7,627 bases of DNA from positions 1 through 7,627 of the forward strand of contig JADLHV010000101.1 of NCBI GenBank assembly GCA_020848595.1, given 5' to 3'. Positions 1 to 5,290 of the stretch are shown here, piece after piece. Numbering within the stretch: position 1 is the stretch's first letter; every line of letters starts with the position of its first letter. This stretch comes from Bacteroidia bacterium (lineage in GTDB: Bacteria; Bacteroidota; Bacteroidia; NS11-12g; UBA955). The position numbers were made by a program, and so were the translations under genes. The notes under the pieces were generated by a model. That model had not been told where the DNA came from and did no database searches. It was given only the letters and a program-made list of their open reading frames with translations.

Positions 1-206
1 AACATAAGGCTAATATAGCAAAGTCAAATAAATCTCATTTAAGGAAAAAGCCTGTGTTACAATATACCACAGAAGGTTTATTTGTCGAAAAGCATAATTC
101 AGTAAATGATGCAGCAGACAGTATAGGGGTTACACAAGGAACAATGTCATCTCATTTAACTGGACGTAATAAAACTTGTAAAGGATATGTATTTAGATAT
201 AATTAA
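1..206 (+). CDS. Homing endonuclease, C-terminal end with NUMOD1-type repeat (partial)
   Basis: This frame is open from the left edge (first full codon at 3) to TAA at 204-206, giving the last 67 residues of a protein whose start lies outside the window. After a basic stretch (about residues 1-16) it reads KPVLQYTTEGLF (17-28), then a helix-turn-helix-like part with AADSIGVTQGTMSSHLTGR (37-55), and ends GYVFRYN. This is the pattern of the NUMOD1 DNA-binding repeat found at the C-terminus of phage HNH and GIY-YIG homing endonucleases, where it contacts the target site beside the catalytic domain. The catalytic domain is not visible, so HNH versus GIY-YIG cannot be decided. The gene ends flush against a truncated tnpB on the other strand, with no intergenic space. 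The NUMOD1 call is confident; its role as a free-standing or intron-encoded homing gene is inferred. Confidence 0.82.
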   Translation, partial: HKANIAKSNKSHLRKKPVLQYTTEGLFVEKHNSVNDAADSIGVTQGTMSSHLTGRNKTCKGYVFRYN

Positions 207-714
207 AATCCACTCCGATAAAATCCTCAATGTCTTTTACTTCTTCTTCGGGAACATCAACGGTCTGAAACAGGTAAAATTTACCTTTCTTGTAAACCAA
301 ATCTGCTTCCCCTTTAATGTAAGGCAGGTAGTTTCGATTATGACAAACAAAAGGCATTTTAATCCTTCCTCCGATAGCCCAAAGAGAAACAATGTCGTTA
401 GGCTTGTAGGTCATTATCCTGCTGTCATAACCAATACTTCCAAGTGGTCTAAATTCTCTTTTGGTTTTCTTATCAAATTTGTAAGCATCGGCAACCTTTG
501 CAATACAACGCACAAGAATTTGAGAGGAAAGTTTGAAAGTAGCTTTGTATCTATGGTAAACTTCGTGATGGAGTTTAAAATTATTAAAAATTTTATTTTC
601 CCAAGCCACATCAGAAATGGCATTGCAAACAGTATTGGCTTCCTTCATCGTTTCGAGAAGCAGGTTAGCCTGTTCATTAGTAGGCAAAAGTTTAATTTTC
701 AATGTCAACTTCAT
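193..714 (-). pseudogene. tnpB: TnpB-like RNA-guided nuclease, N-terminal half only (IS200/IS605 family)
   Basis: I start it at ATG 714-712, which gives 173 residues. A 27-residue longer in-frame start at 795 reads through a promoter-like sequence and looks non-coding. The start, MKLTLKIKLLPTNEQANLLL, is the classic OrfB/TnpB N-terminus. Residues 62-78 (LSSQILVRCIAKVADAY) and 143-153 (KGKFYLFQTVD) fit the following REC/WED-like part. Residues 166-170 (IGVDF) are the RuvC-I motif with catalytic Asp169. The frame stops three codons later. Full TnpB proteins have about 350-450 residues, so RuvC-II and III, the zinc finger and the 3' end that yields the guide RNA are missing. The remaining half has no frameshift or stop, so the truncation seems recent or the fragment is retained. 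It cannot be an active nuclease alone, unless the rest lies left of the window beyond the homing endonuclease gene. Confidence 0.85.
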
Positions 715-718
715 AATG

Positions 719-750
719 CAAAGATACGAAATAATTTCACATATAAGAAA
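719..750 (-). promoter_or_regulatory. Candidate Bacteroidota promoter for the truncated tnpB
   Basis: On the - strand, TATCTTTG (726-719) matches the Bacteroidota -7 element TAnnTTTG. Twenty bases upstream lies TTTC (750-747), one base off the -33 TTTG. The -7 box ends only four bases before the tnpB ATG at 714, so a transcript from it would be nearly leaderless. This supports ATG 714 as the start. The -7 match is good and the -33 match partial. Confidence 0.45.
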
Positions 751-780
751 ATAATTACAAATTTTGTTAAACAATTTAAA

Positions 781-836
781 GCGTGGCAGTCGCATTCCTC
801 ACATCGAGCCTTCGGCATCAATGGGTTTCCTGCTCC
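781..836. other. GC-rich, partly palindromic block; possible insertion-sequence end
   Basis: By my count 33 of 56 bases are G or C, in clear contrast to the AT-rich sequence on both sides. It holds two small perfect hairpins, gccttcggc (808-816) and catcaatg (816-823), sharing one base, plus gcg/cgc at 781-783 and 791-793. It lies between the start of the truncated tnpB and the next phage gene, where an end of an IS200/IS605-type element would be expected. Those ends carry subterminal hairpins and often GC-rich guide-RNA scaffold sequence. The in-frame read-through into the following gene (GTG at 783) looks fortuitous. The identity as an element end is inferred from position and structure only. 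Confidence 0.4.
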
Positions 837-842
837 AATATT

Positions 843-977
843 ATGAAAAAAAATATAGACATACCAGATTATATTGTAGAAGACCTTAAGATCTTAGCAG
901 TTAAGGCAAAGAGAGATTTAAAAAACTACATTCAAGACAAATTGGTTGAAATAGTTGAATCAAGTAAAAATGGCTAA
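843..977 (+). CDS. Ribbon-helix-helix DNA-binding protein, 44 aa
   Basis: The start ATG at 843 gives MKKNIDIPDYIVEDLKILA, then KRDLKNYIQDKLVEIVESS. This is the Arc/MetJ/CopG-type ribbon-helix-helix layout: a short N-terminal strand with alternating polar residues (KKNIDIP), helix 1 (about 9-21), a turn, and helix 2 (about 25-39). Such proteins bind operator DNA as dimers through the paired strands. An in-frame GTG at 783 would add 20 residues read from the GC-rich block and has no strand character, so I reject it. The end overlaps the next gene by eight bases, so the two are probably co-translated. No toxin-like gene follows, so an antitoxin role is not supported. It may regulate nearby phage promoters; see the inverted repeat at 1292-1311. 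Confidence 0.75.
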   Translation: MKKNIDIPDYIVEDLKILAVKAKRDLKNYIQDKLVEIVESSKNG

Positions 978-1245
978 CAAATCAGAATTCGAAGAAATGG
1001 AAATGCCAACGCCATGCCAAAAATGCGGAGAAATATTTGACCTGCTAGATGGGCTCTCGTCTTTTAAATGGTTCCCAAATACTGTAATATGCGAGAAGTG
1101 TGGCAACAAAGAGGTTGAAGAAATAGAGAAAGATGAAGAGATTGAAGATCTAAAAGCGGCAATAGAAGATGCTGAATACACTATTGTCAGCGCTAAAAAA
1201 AGACTACAAGAGCTTGGCGTAGAGGAAGACAAAACTCCTAGTTAA
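970..1245 (+). CDS. Small zinc-ribbon-like protein with acidic helical tail, 91 aa
   Basis: I choose ATG 970, which overlaps the preceding stop; a TTG at 955 in the same frame is less likely. Cys16-x2-Cys19 and Cys41-x2-Cys44, 21 residues apart, form a plausible zinc-ribbon knuckle pair (PCQKCGE and ICEKCGN). Residues 48-83 are highly charged and probably form one long helix or coiled coil (EEIEKDEEIEDLKAAIEDAE then KKRLQELG). Zinc binding is inferred from the spacing. The coupling to the ribbon-helix-helix gene suggests a shared regulatory or DNA-associated role, but I recognise no named family. It is the last gene before the strong promoter at 1285-1317. Confidence 0.7.
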   Translation: MANKSEFEEMEMPTPCQKCGEIFDLLDGLSSFKWFPNTVICEKCGNKEVEEIEKDEEIEDLKAAIEDAEYTIVSAKKRLQELGVEEDKTPS

Positions 1246-1284
1246 TTCCCAACAAAAAATATTTCAAAAATAATTAAATAAATA

Positions 1285-1317
1285 TTTGGTGTATATCAAA
1301 TATATGATATATCTTTG
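1285..1317 (+). promoter_or_regulatory. Bacteroidota-type promoter (TTTG-N21-TATCTTTG)
   Basis: TTTG at 1285-1288 and TATCTTTG at 1310-1317 are separated by 21 bases. This matches the Bacteroidota housekeeping consensus (-33 TTTG, -7 TAnnTTTG, spacing about 19-21) at every specified base. Transcription should begin near 1322-1326 and read into the small ORFs at 1351 and 1420 and the long operon from 1554. The 308-base gap between the genes ending at 1245 and starting at 1554 is thus a promoter plus a leader with very small ORFs. I see no clear terminator in it. Confidence 0.8.
1292..1311. promoter_or_regulatory. Inverted repeat in the promoter spacer, candidate operator
   Basis: TATATC (1292-1297) and GATATA (1306-1311) are perfect 6-bp inverted repeats around an 8-base centre. 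They lie in the spacer and overlap the first two bases of the -7 box, so a dimeric protein bound here would block RNA polymerase. The ribbon-helix-helix protein encoded at 843-977 is the nearest candidate. Chance palindromes are common in such AT-rich DNA, so confidence is low. Confidence 0.35.
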
Positions 1318-1350
1318 TGACGAAATATTAATTTAATTAAAAAACTAGCT

Positions 1351-1413
1351 ATGATAGAACTATTTATGGATGCATTCGATAAACTTTTAAACTTAGCAAT
1401 AAAAAGATTATAA
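1351..1413 (+). CDS. Very small ORF, 20-aa amphipathic peptide (possible)
   Basis: ATG 1351 to TAA 1411-1413 follows the predicted transcription start by about 28 bases. The leader is A/T-rich, as Bacteroidota starts require. The peptide begins MIELFMDAFDKLL and ends KRL. Its spacing of hydrophobic and charged residues would form one amphipathic helix. It may be a real micropeptide, a leader peptide, or a chance ORF in the untranslated region. Position right behind a strong promoter and ahead of the next small ORF is the main support. Confidence 0.35.
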   Translation: MIELFMDAFDKLLNLAIKRL

Positions 1414-1419
1414 CATGGG

Positions 1420-1557
1420 ATGGGATGCCTTTTCATCAGCCAAACAGCTGCGTTCACGGGGACAGTAATTGGAGGCACTGCATGGAAAAAAGGGCATCAT
1501 AGTGGGCTTTGGGGGGTGAACTCATTTAGAATAAAATCAAAAAACAACAAGTCATGA
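1420..1557 (+). CDS. Small Gly-rich hydrophobic ORF, 45 aa, overlapping the next gene
   Basis: ATG 1420 to TGA 1555-1557 encodes MGCLFISQTAAFTGTVIGG (1-19), a hydrophobic, Gly/Ala/Thr-rich part that could insert in a membrane, followed by a basic tail with TAWKKGHHSG and RIKSKNNKS. Its stop overlaps the ATG of the 405-aa gene as ATGA, a typical translational coupling and the main argument for reality. Uncertainty comes from the start. The repeat ATGGGATGGGATG offers one ATG in each frame (1415, 1420, 1425). The first begins MGWDAFSSAKQ and stops after 17 codons; the third gives 25 codons. Adding one G in the run 1458-1461 would join the first frame to this one, so a programmed or mutational frameshift is possible. 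Function unknown. Confidence 0.45.
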   Translation: MGCLFISQTAAFTGTVIGGTAWKKGHHSGLWGVNSFRIKSKNNKS

Positions 1558-2771
1558 ATTTAAAACAAATACTAACAAAGTACGATCATTTTTACGCTGA
1601 TAAATTTGTAAAAGATGCTGACATGTCGTATCTTGTAGATGACTTTATTAAAGAATACAAGTTAGAAGGAATGAAATTTTCTGATTTCTTTAAGACAAAA
1701 TTAATCATCCAAGTCTACAATTATTTAGACACCAAAATGGTGGTAGTCCCTGAAGATGCAAAGTATAATATCTTGATTGGCATTATCGATATATTTGAAA
1801 ATATCACCAAGTCCGATCAGGCGTTTATGTTTGGGGCAAATGATCTAATACAGGATAAGGAGGAGCCTTTTCTAGTCAAGCATAAAGATTTATTTAGGAT
1901 GATAGCCGAGGATATCGACGAGGATGATAAACTCCAAGCCCTAAGTCAGTCCATAGCTAAAACCGCAATGGGCTGTTTCAGTGGCAGCGCAAATCTACCG
2001 TGGGCAGAAACCACCATGATCATTGCATCTAATGTTGTAGATCTTTTAAAGAAGTCACGCAATGAGGTGTTAGCTAAAAAATTTGCCAAAGCCTACGATG
2101 AAGCTTTTGTAATTCCAGAGAAGAACAAGGATGAAACAAAAGCCGACTTTGGATATAAGCCAACAAAGAGCCAGAGAGACAAATTAATTGACGCAGTGTT
2201 GGATAAATCCGCTAAAATATATGCCTCAGATACTGAAGCTCCAATATTTACGAGAGCTGAACTACATGATATCATTGGAAAGCAGGTTGATGAAAGGATG
2301 AGGCAGGCAAAGATCGAACCTTGTTCTATAAAGCTAGAGGAGGAAAAACTTGGAGCAGAACTATCTAAAGGTATCTTGGACATCAAAGAATTTTTAAAAG
2401 ATAAAATCAGAATGTATGAGCAAGGAAAGGGACTGCTGATAGCGAGAGAAAACACCCACTTAAGTCTTGATGTCAAGGAGGCGAGAGAATTACTTAATCT
2501 AATCGAAAAAGGAGAAGGATATGACAATATGTTAGGATTGTCTAATAAAGTACAATTTGAGCTTAAAGCTAAAATATCCAAACTAGAAGAAGTTGTTCGC
2601 AATCGTGAAAAGCCTCTGCCAAAAGGAATAAAAAAGTTCTTAGATACATTGGAAAAACAACAAGACTTTATAAATGGAAGAAAATCAACATTAGATATAA
2701 AGGCTGAGTGTTGGGCGTCCTTTACACCTGACGAACTGCAAGAAATGATCAATATTTTAAAATACTGCTAG
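1554..2771 (+). CDS. Hypothetical phage protein, 405 aa, mostly helical
   Basis: The ATG at 1554 overlaps the stop of the preceding small ORF; it ends with TAG at 2769-2771. I do not recognise a family. Composition is rich in Lys, Glu, Asp and Leu, with few predicted strands and no signal peptide or membrane segment, so a soluble helical cytoplasmic protein is likely. Residues 1-185 form one helical block, including PWAETTMIIASNVVDLLKK (149-167). A polar linker (about 187-207, KNKDETKADFGYKPTKSQR) separates it from a second half. Residues 258-350 have heptad-like charge patterns consistent with coiled coil, and the end reads FTPDELQEMINIL. It heads the long operon under the 1285-1317 promoter. 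No catalytic motif is visible. Confidence 0.85.
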   Translation: MNLKQILTKYDHFYADKFVKDADMSYLVDDFIKEYKLEGMKFSDFFKTKLIIQVYNYLDTKMVVVPEDAKYNILIGIIDIFENITKSDQAFMFGANDLIQDKEEPFLVKHKDLFRMIAEDIDEDDKLQALSQSIAKTAMGCFSGSANLPWAETTMIIASNVVDLLKKSRNEVLAKKFAKAYDEAFVIPEKNKDETKADFGYKPTKSQRDKLIDAVLDKSAKIYASDTEAPIFTRAELHDIIGKQVDERMRQAKIEPCSIKLEEEKLGAELSKGILDIKEFLKDKIRMYEQGKGLLIARENTHLSLDVKEARELLNLIEKGEGYDNMLGLSNKVQFELKAKISKLEEVVRNREKPLPKGIKKFLDTLEKQQDFINGRKSTLDIKAECWASFTPDELQEMINILKYC

Positions 2772-2786
2772 ATAAAAAACTATAAA

Positions 2787-4157
2787 ATGGAAAAGAATTT
2801 CAAACCAGGTCAACTTGTAAGATATCTAAAAAATGGCTCTGATTTTACTATTATGGTTACGACTGATGATATACCTTTTGATGATGCCGATTCATTTGCA
2901 GGTACGGTAGTCAAGTCAGTATCTTCTACATGGGAAGTCGGGCATCATTTTAACAGATGGAGCAAGAGATATTTTACTCTTGTTGATAAAGTAGATGCTA
3001 ATACACCTGAGCTTGACGCTATGCAAAGACTACAAAGCCTTATGCCTAAATCTGTTTTGGTGCAATATCCAGACAATATGAGATTGTATTTTTACTTAGA
3101 TAAAGATAGCCGTAGTAGAAACATGCCATACACAGAGCAGAAGAAAGACGAGAATGTATCTACCTTCATTGACTACACTATTGGCAGATTACAAGACGAT
3201 GGGTTATTGGCTAGAGCGACAGTAGGGCCAGTTACGAAATCCAAAGTTAACATTACCGAAGAGCTTACCGATTTTGACGAACCAAGGATATATGATCAAT
3301 TACCGGAAAAGGAGAAGCAAGCCTATAATAGACTTAAGAATTTAATCCCTGGTTCACAAGTAGTAGTAAATTTAAACAATGGAGTAAATACGTTCTACCT
3401 AGATAGAAACACGGAGTACACTATACAATTACAAAACGAGAGCTTTATAGAATTCATTAACAGAACCATTGAAAAGTTATACGATACTAAGAGGATATCT
3501 GAGCCGAATATGGCTAAAGACGCTGCTGAACGCATAGACCAGTATGTTAGCGGATATACTACGGACGAAGTTCTTAGTATAAATAGACTGAGAAAATTAA
3601 TGCCAGGCTCTTCATTAACTAGAAACAAATTTGACAAAAAGCATATTTTTTACATACGAGCCGAAGATACTTGGTATGTAGGAAGAGCATATACAGTTCA
3701 AAATAAAGATGAAGATGTAATGCAGTTCATAGAGCGCACTATTTCTAAGTTATATCAGGACAAGACAATAGGAAACACATCTGGAGATGATATTGCTAAA
3801 GAAGATAATCCAAACAGAACACATATCCCAAAAAGCAACATAACCACATGTCCTACTGTGTCTGAAAAACTTCCTCCAATCCCACAACCAAGAGATTTGT
3901 GTATGCCAATACCAATACCAGAAGGACATGTAAGGGTAGCTTTGTATCTAGGTGATTTTGATCAATGTATATCAACTAGCTTCCCTGCTAGAGTTAATAA
4001 AAAAGATGAATTTATATTGAATCTATATCTGGAAGATGAAAACGACCTATCATCTGCGGCATTATTAGCCGTAAACCAACAAGAGACATGGGTATGTTAT
4101 AGAACGCAATGGGAACGAGACGAAGAAGGAAGTTATCAAATAGCTTATATAAAGTAA
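2787..4157 (+). CDS. Multidomain phage protein with three copies of a ~70-aa module, 456 aa
   Basis: Residues 1-68 form a small beta-type domain (FKPGQLVRYLKNG, then SFAGTVVKS and WEVGHHFNRWSK), resembling short SH3/KOW-like phage domains. Three related modules follow at about 74-142, 170-238 and 257-328. Each has a helix ending L-x2-L-[MI]-P, a strand pair with [FY]-Y-[LI], then Q-x-x-[DE]-E and a helix F-I-x-x-T-I-x-[KR]-L. Residues 340-380 are a Pro-rich linker (PPIPQPRD, MPIPIPEG). Residues 381-456 form a C-terminal beta-rich domain (HVRVALYLGDFDQCISTS to YQIAYIK). No catalytic residues stand out, so a binding or scaffold role is plausible but unproven. The two genes that follow encode single modules of the same kind. 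The start at 2787 lies 15 bases after the previous stop with an A-rich leader. Confidence 0.85.
   Translation: MEKNFKPGQLVRYLKNGSDFTIMVTTDDIPFDDADSFAGTVVKSVSSTWEVGHHFNRWSKRYFTLVDKVDANTPELDAMQRLQSLMPKSVLVQYPDNMRLYFYLDKDSRSRNMPYTEQKKDENVSTFIDYTIGRLQDDGLLARATVGPVTKSKVNITEELTDFDEPRIYDQLPEKEKQAYNRLKNLIPGSQVVVNLNNGVNTFYLDRNTEYTIQLQNESFIEFINRTIEKLYDTKRISEPNMAKDAAERIDQYVSGYTTDEVLSINRLRKLMPGSSLTRNKFDKKHIFYIRAEDTWYVGRAYTVQNKDEDVMQFIERTISKLYQDKTIGNTSGDDIAKEDNPNRTHIPKSNITTCPTVSEKLPPIPQPRDLCMPIPIPEGHVRVALYLGDFDQCISTSFPARVNKKDEFILNLYLEDENDLSSAALLAVNQQETWVCYRTQWERDEEGSYQIAYIK
3006..3770 (+). repeat. Three diverged in-gene repeats coding for the ~70-aa module
   Basis: Copies lie at about 3006-3212, 3294-3500 and 3555-3770. 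Protein anchors are RLQSLMP / RLKNLIP / RLRKLMP near the start, LYFYL / NTFYL / HIFYI in the middle, and FIDYTIGRL / FINRTIEKL / FIERTISKL near the end. The nucleotide sequences have diverged, so the duplication is old or under diversifying pressure. Copies 2 and 3 look closer to each other (IPGS / MPGS, RTI.KLY). Confidence 0.75.
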
Positions 4158-4159
4158 CT

Positions 4160-4357
4160 ATGAACCTAAAAGACGCATTAGAGATTTTACCACAAGACCA
4201 CATATTGGACCACCGAGCAGGCAGGTATAAAATATACTTTTCTTCTGATGCCTATGCGCTTGGGATTCCATTTGGAACGCAAGGTGCTGATGAAAACTTT
4301 GTAACATTCATGGCCAGAATGGCTAGACAATTTCTTGCAGAAGGTAAAGCCAATTAA
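4160..4357 (+). CDS. Stand-alone single-module protein, 65 aa
   Basis: I choose ATG 4160, two bases after the previous stop; a longer frame from 4109 would overlap the previous gene with basic, non-conserved residues. The whole protein follows the module of the gene before it: LKDALEILP (3-11) for L-x2-L-[MI]-P, RYKIYFSS (22-29) for the strand with Y-F, then GTQGADENFVTFMARMARQFL (39-59) for Q-x-x-[DE]-E-x-F-x-x-F. It therefore looks like a free copy of the repeat unit. Function is unknown. A role as a partner, a competitor, or a building block for the 456-aa protein is only inference from the family resemblance and adjacency. Confidence 0.75.
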   Translation: MNLKDALEILPQDHILDHRAGRYKIYFSSDAYALGIPFGTQGADENFVTFMARMARQFLAEGKAN

Positions 4358-4372
4358 CTAAATCATAAACTC

Positions 4373-4609
4373 ATGAGCTATTCTTCCCAATTAATGTATT
4401 TAATACCGACTGGATCTATAATCCGTAGAGATGGGGATAAATACAGCTTATCCTATAGGTCTGTTAAGGGTCCAATATTAAGCTCGCTTCCTGGGGAAGA
4501 TATTAGTAAATTTCTAAATAGATTCATAACAAATGTTGTCTTTCTTCAAGCTAGAGGATGTGGCAAGACTAACATGATCGATAAAATCTTAAAAAATAGT
4601 TTCAAATAG
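4373..4609 (+). CDS. Diverged single-module protein with P-loop-like tail, 78 aa
   Basis: Residues 3-56 can be laid on the same module: SSQLMYLIPTGSII (4-17), KYSLSYRS (23-30), LPGEDISKFLNRFI (39-52). The usual Q-x-x-[DE]-E is altered to LPGED. The C-terminal part departs from the family: a hydrophobic strand NVVFLQ (54-59), then ARGCGKT (60-66), then a helix NMIDKILKNSF. That strand-loop-helix resembles a Walker A P-loop (GxxxxGKT), but the first glycine is Gln59 and there is no room for Walker B or the rest of an NTPase. It could be a remnant fused to a module, or a phosphate or nucleic-acid contact. Start ATG 4373; stop TAG 4607-4609. Confidence 0.65.
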   Translation: MSYSSQLMYLIPTGSIIRRDGDKYSLSYRSVKGPILSSLPGEDISKFLNRFITNVVFLQARGCGKTNMIDKILKNSFK

Positions 4610-4622
4610 TAAAAATAAAACC

Positions 4623-5138
4623 ATGAAAAACTTTGATAAATCGTTAATTCTCACTAACTTGCGTAGCATTCTAAATAAATATAGAACAAAGTTCTTTAAA
4701 AAGCCACAACCGATTAATTTCGAGGACAAAGTAAGGTCCATGACCGGAAAAGAGATAGTCATGTCTATGGTGAATGGATTATTAAATGGTTATTATACTG
4801 TGGACATGGGTACTTTTGGAAATAGCAATGGGTGGACATGTTTTGGTTGTGCGGCTACCCACTGCATTACCGAAATTTCTAAAGTAAAATTTAATTATAG
4901 CAATATATCTGGATGTACGAACAAAAGTATAGCGATTGGTTGCGACTCTTCTTTTCTAGATAGTTTCGAATGTGCTATCAATCAATTAAGATCAGGAAAT
5001 ATTGATGGATATAATCTACATGCCTCTAATATAGGGATAGCTAAATTACCCTATGATCGAAGACTGCCTCTTTTAGCCTCCCAAAGCTGGAAGAAAGACA
5101 TTCAAGCATATATTGAGTACGCAAACACTTTAGACTAA
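4623..5138 (+). CDS. Cys-rich hypothetical phage protein, 171 aa
   Basis: The N-terminus is basic (to about residue 30, YRTKFFKKPQP). The core begins at MTGKEIVMSMVNGLLNGYY (40-58), followed by a notable Gly/Cys segment, VDMGTFGNSNGWTCFGCAAT (60-79). Cys73, Cys76 and Cys81 lie close together, with Cys98, Cys107 and Cys117 downstream, the last within FECAINQLRSGNIDGYN. I recall similar uncharacterised proteins in Bacteroidota phages with the CFGCAAT segment, but cannot name a family. The CxxC plus a third Cys may bind metal or be a catalytic or redox site; no His/Asp dyad for a cysteine protease is obvious from sequence alone. It lacks a membrane segment or signal peptide. The stop shares one base with the next ATG. 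Confidence 0.75.
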   Translation: MKNFDKSLILTNLRSILNKYRTKFFKKPQPINFEDKVRSMTGKEIVMSMVNGLLNGYYTVDMGTFGNSNGWTCFGCAATHCITEISKVKFNYSNISGCTNKSIAIGCDSSFLDSFECAINQLRSGNIDGYNLHASNIGIAKLPYDRRLPLLASQSWKKDIQAYIEYANTLD

Positions 5139-5278
5139 TGAGCGAAGACATTATAACTCCCCAATTCGAAAAGGATATTAGAGATCCAAACAAGATTCCT
5201 TTAATGGATTGTAATTGCATAATCATAGGATTCAGAGATCTAAGACCGGGAGAAAAGCCTAGAACAATTAATTTTTAA
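5138..5278 (+). CDS. Small hypothetical protein, 46 aa
   Basis: ATG 5138 overlaps the previous stop as TAATG, and the frame runs to TAA 5276-5278. This fills an otherwise empty 150-base gap, which with the coupling is the main support. The peptide starts MSEDIITPQFEKDIRDP and continues to a short hydrophobic stretch with two cysteines (CNCIIIGF, residues 25-32) and a basic, Pro-containing end (LRPGEKPRTINF). I recognise no family. Confidence 0.6.
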   Translation: MSEDIITPQFEKDIRDPNKIPLMDCNCIIIGFRDLRPGEKPRTINF

Positions 5279-5290
5279 AAGTCAAGCTAT

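Noticed and set aside
193..714. TnpB-derived nuclease-dead guide-RNA regulator
   Set aside because: Those proteins retain nearly full length with mutated catalytic residues; here the catalytic Asp is present but the C-terminal half and RNA scaffold end are absent.
715..795. N-terminal extension of tnpB to ATG 795
   Set aside because: The extra 27 residues do not fit TnpB, whose known start matches MKLTLKIKLLP, and a TATCTTTG promoter box lies inside the extension.
187..846. 219-codon + strand frame opposite tnpB
   Set aside because: It is the antisense of the recognisable TnpB sequence and has low-complexity Phe/Asn/Lys-rich residues without a domain pattern.
843..1245. Toxin-antitoxin pair formed by the ribbon-helix-helix and CxxC proteins
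   Set aside because: The second protein resembles a zinc ribbon with an acidic tail, not RelE, MazF, HicA or another toxin I know.
2093..2752. 219-codon - strand frame within the 405-aa gene
   Set aside because: Ser/Leu-rich shadow opposite a longer coding frame that fits the operon and start/stop overlaps.
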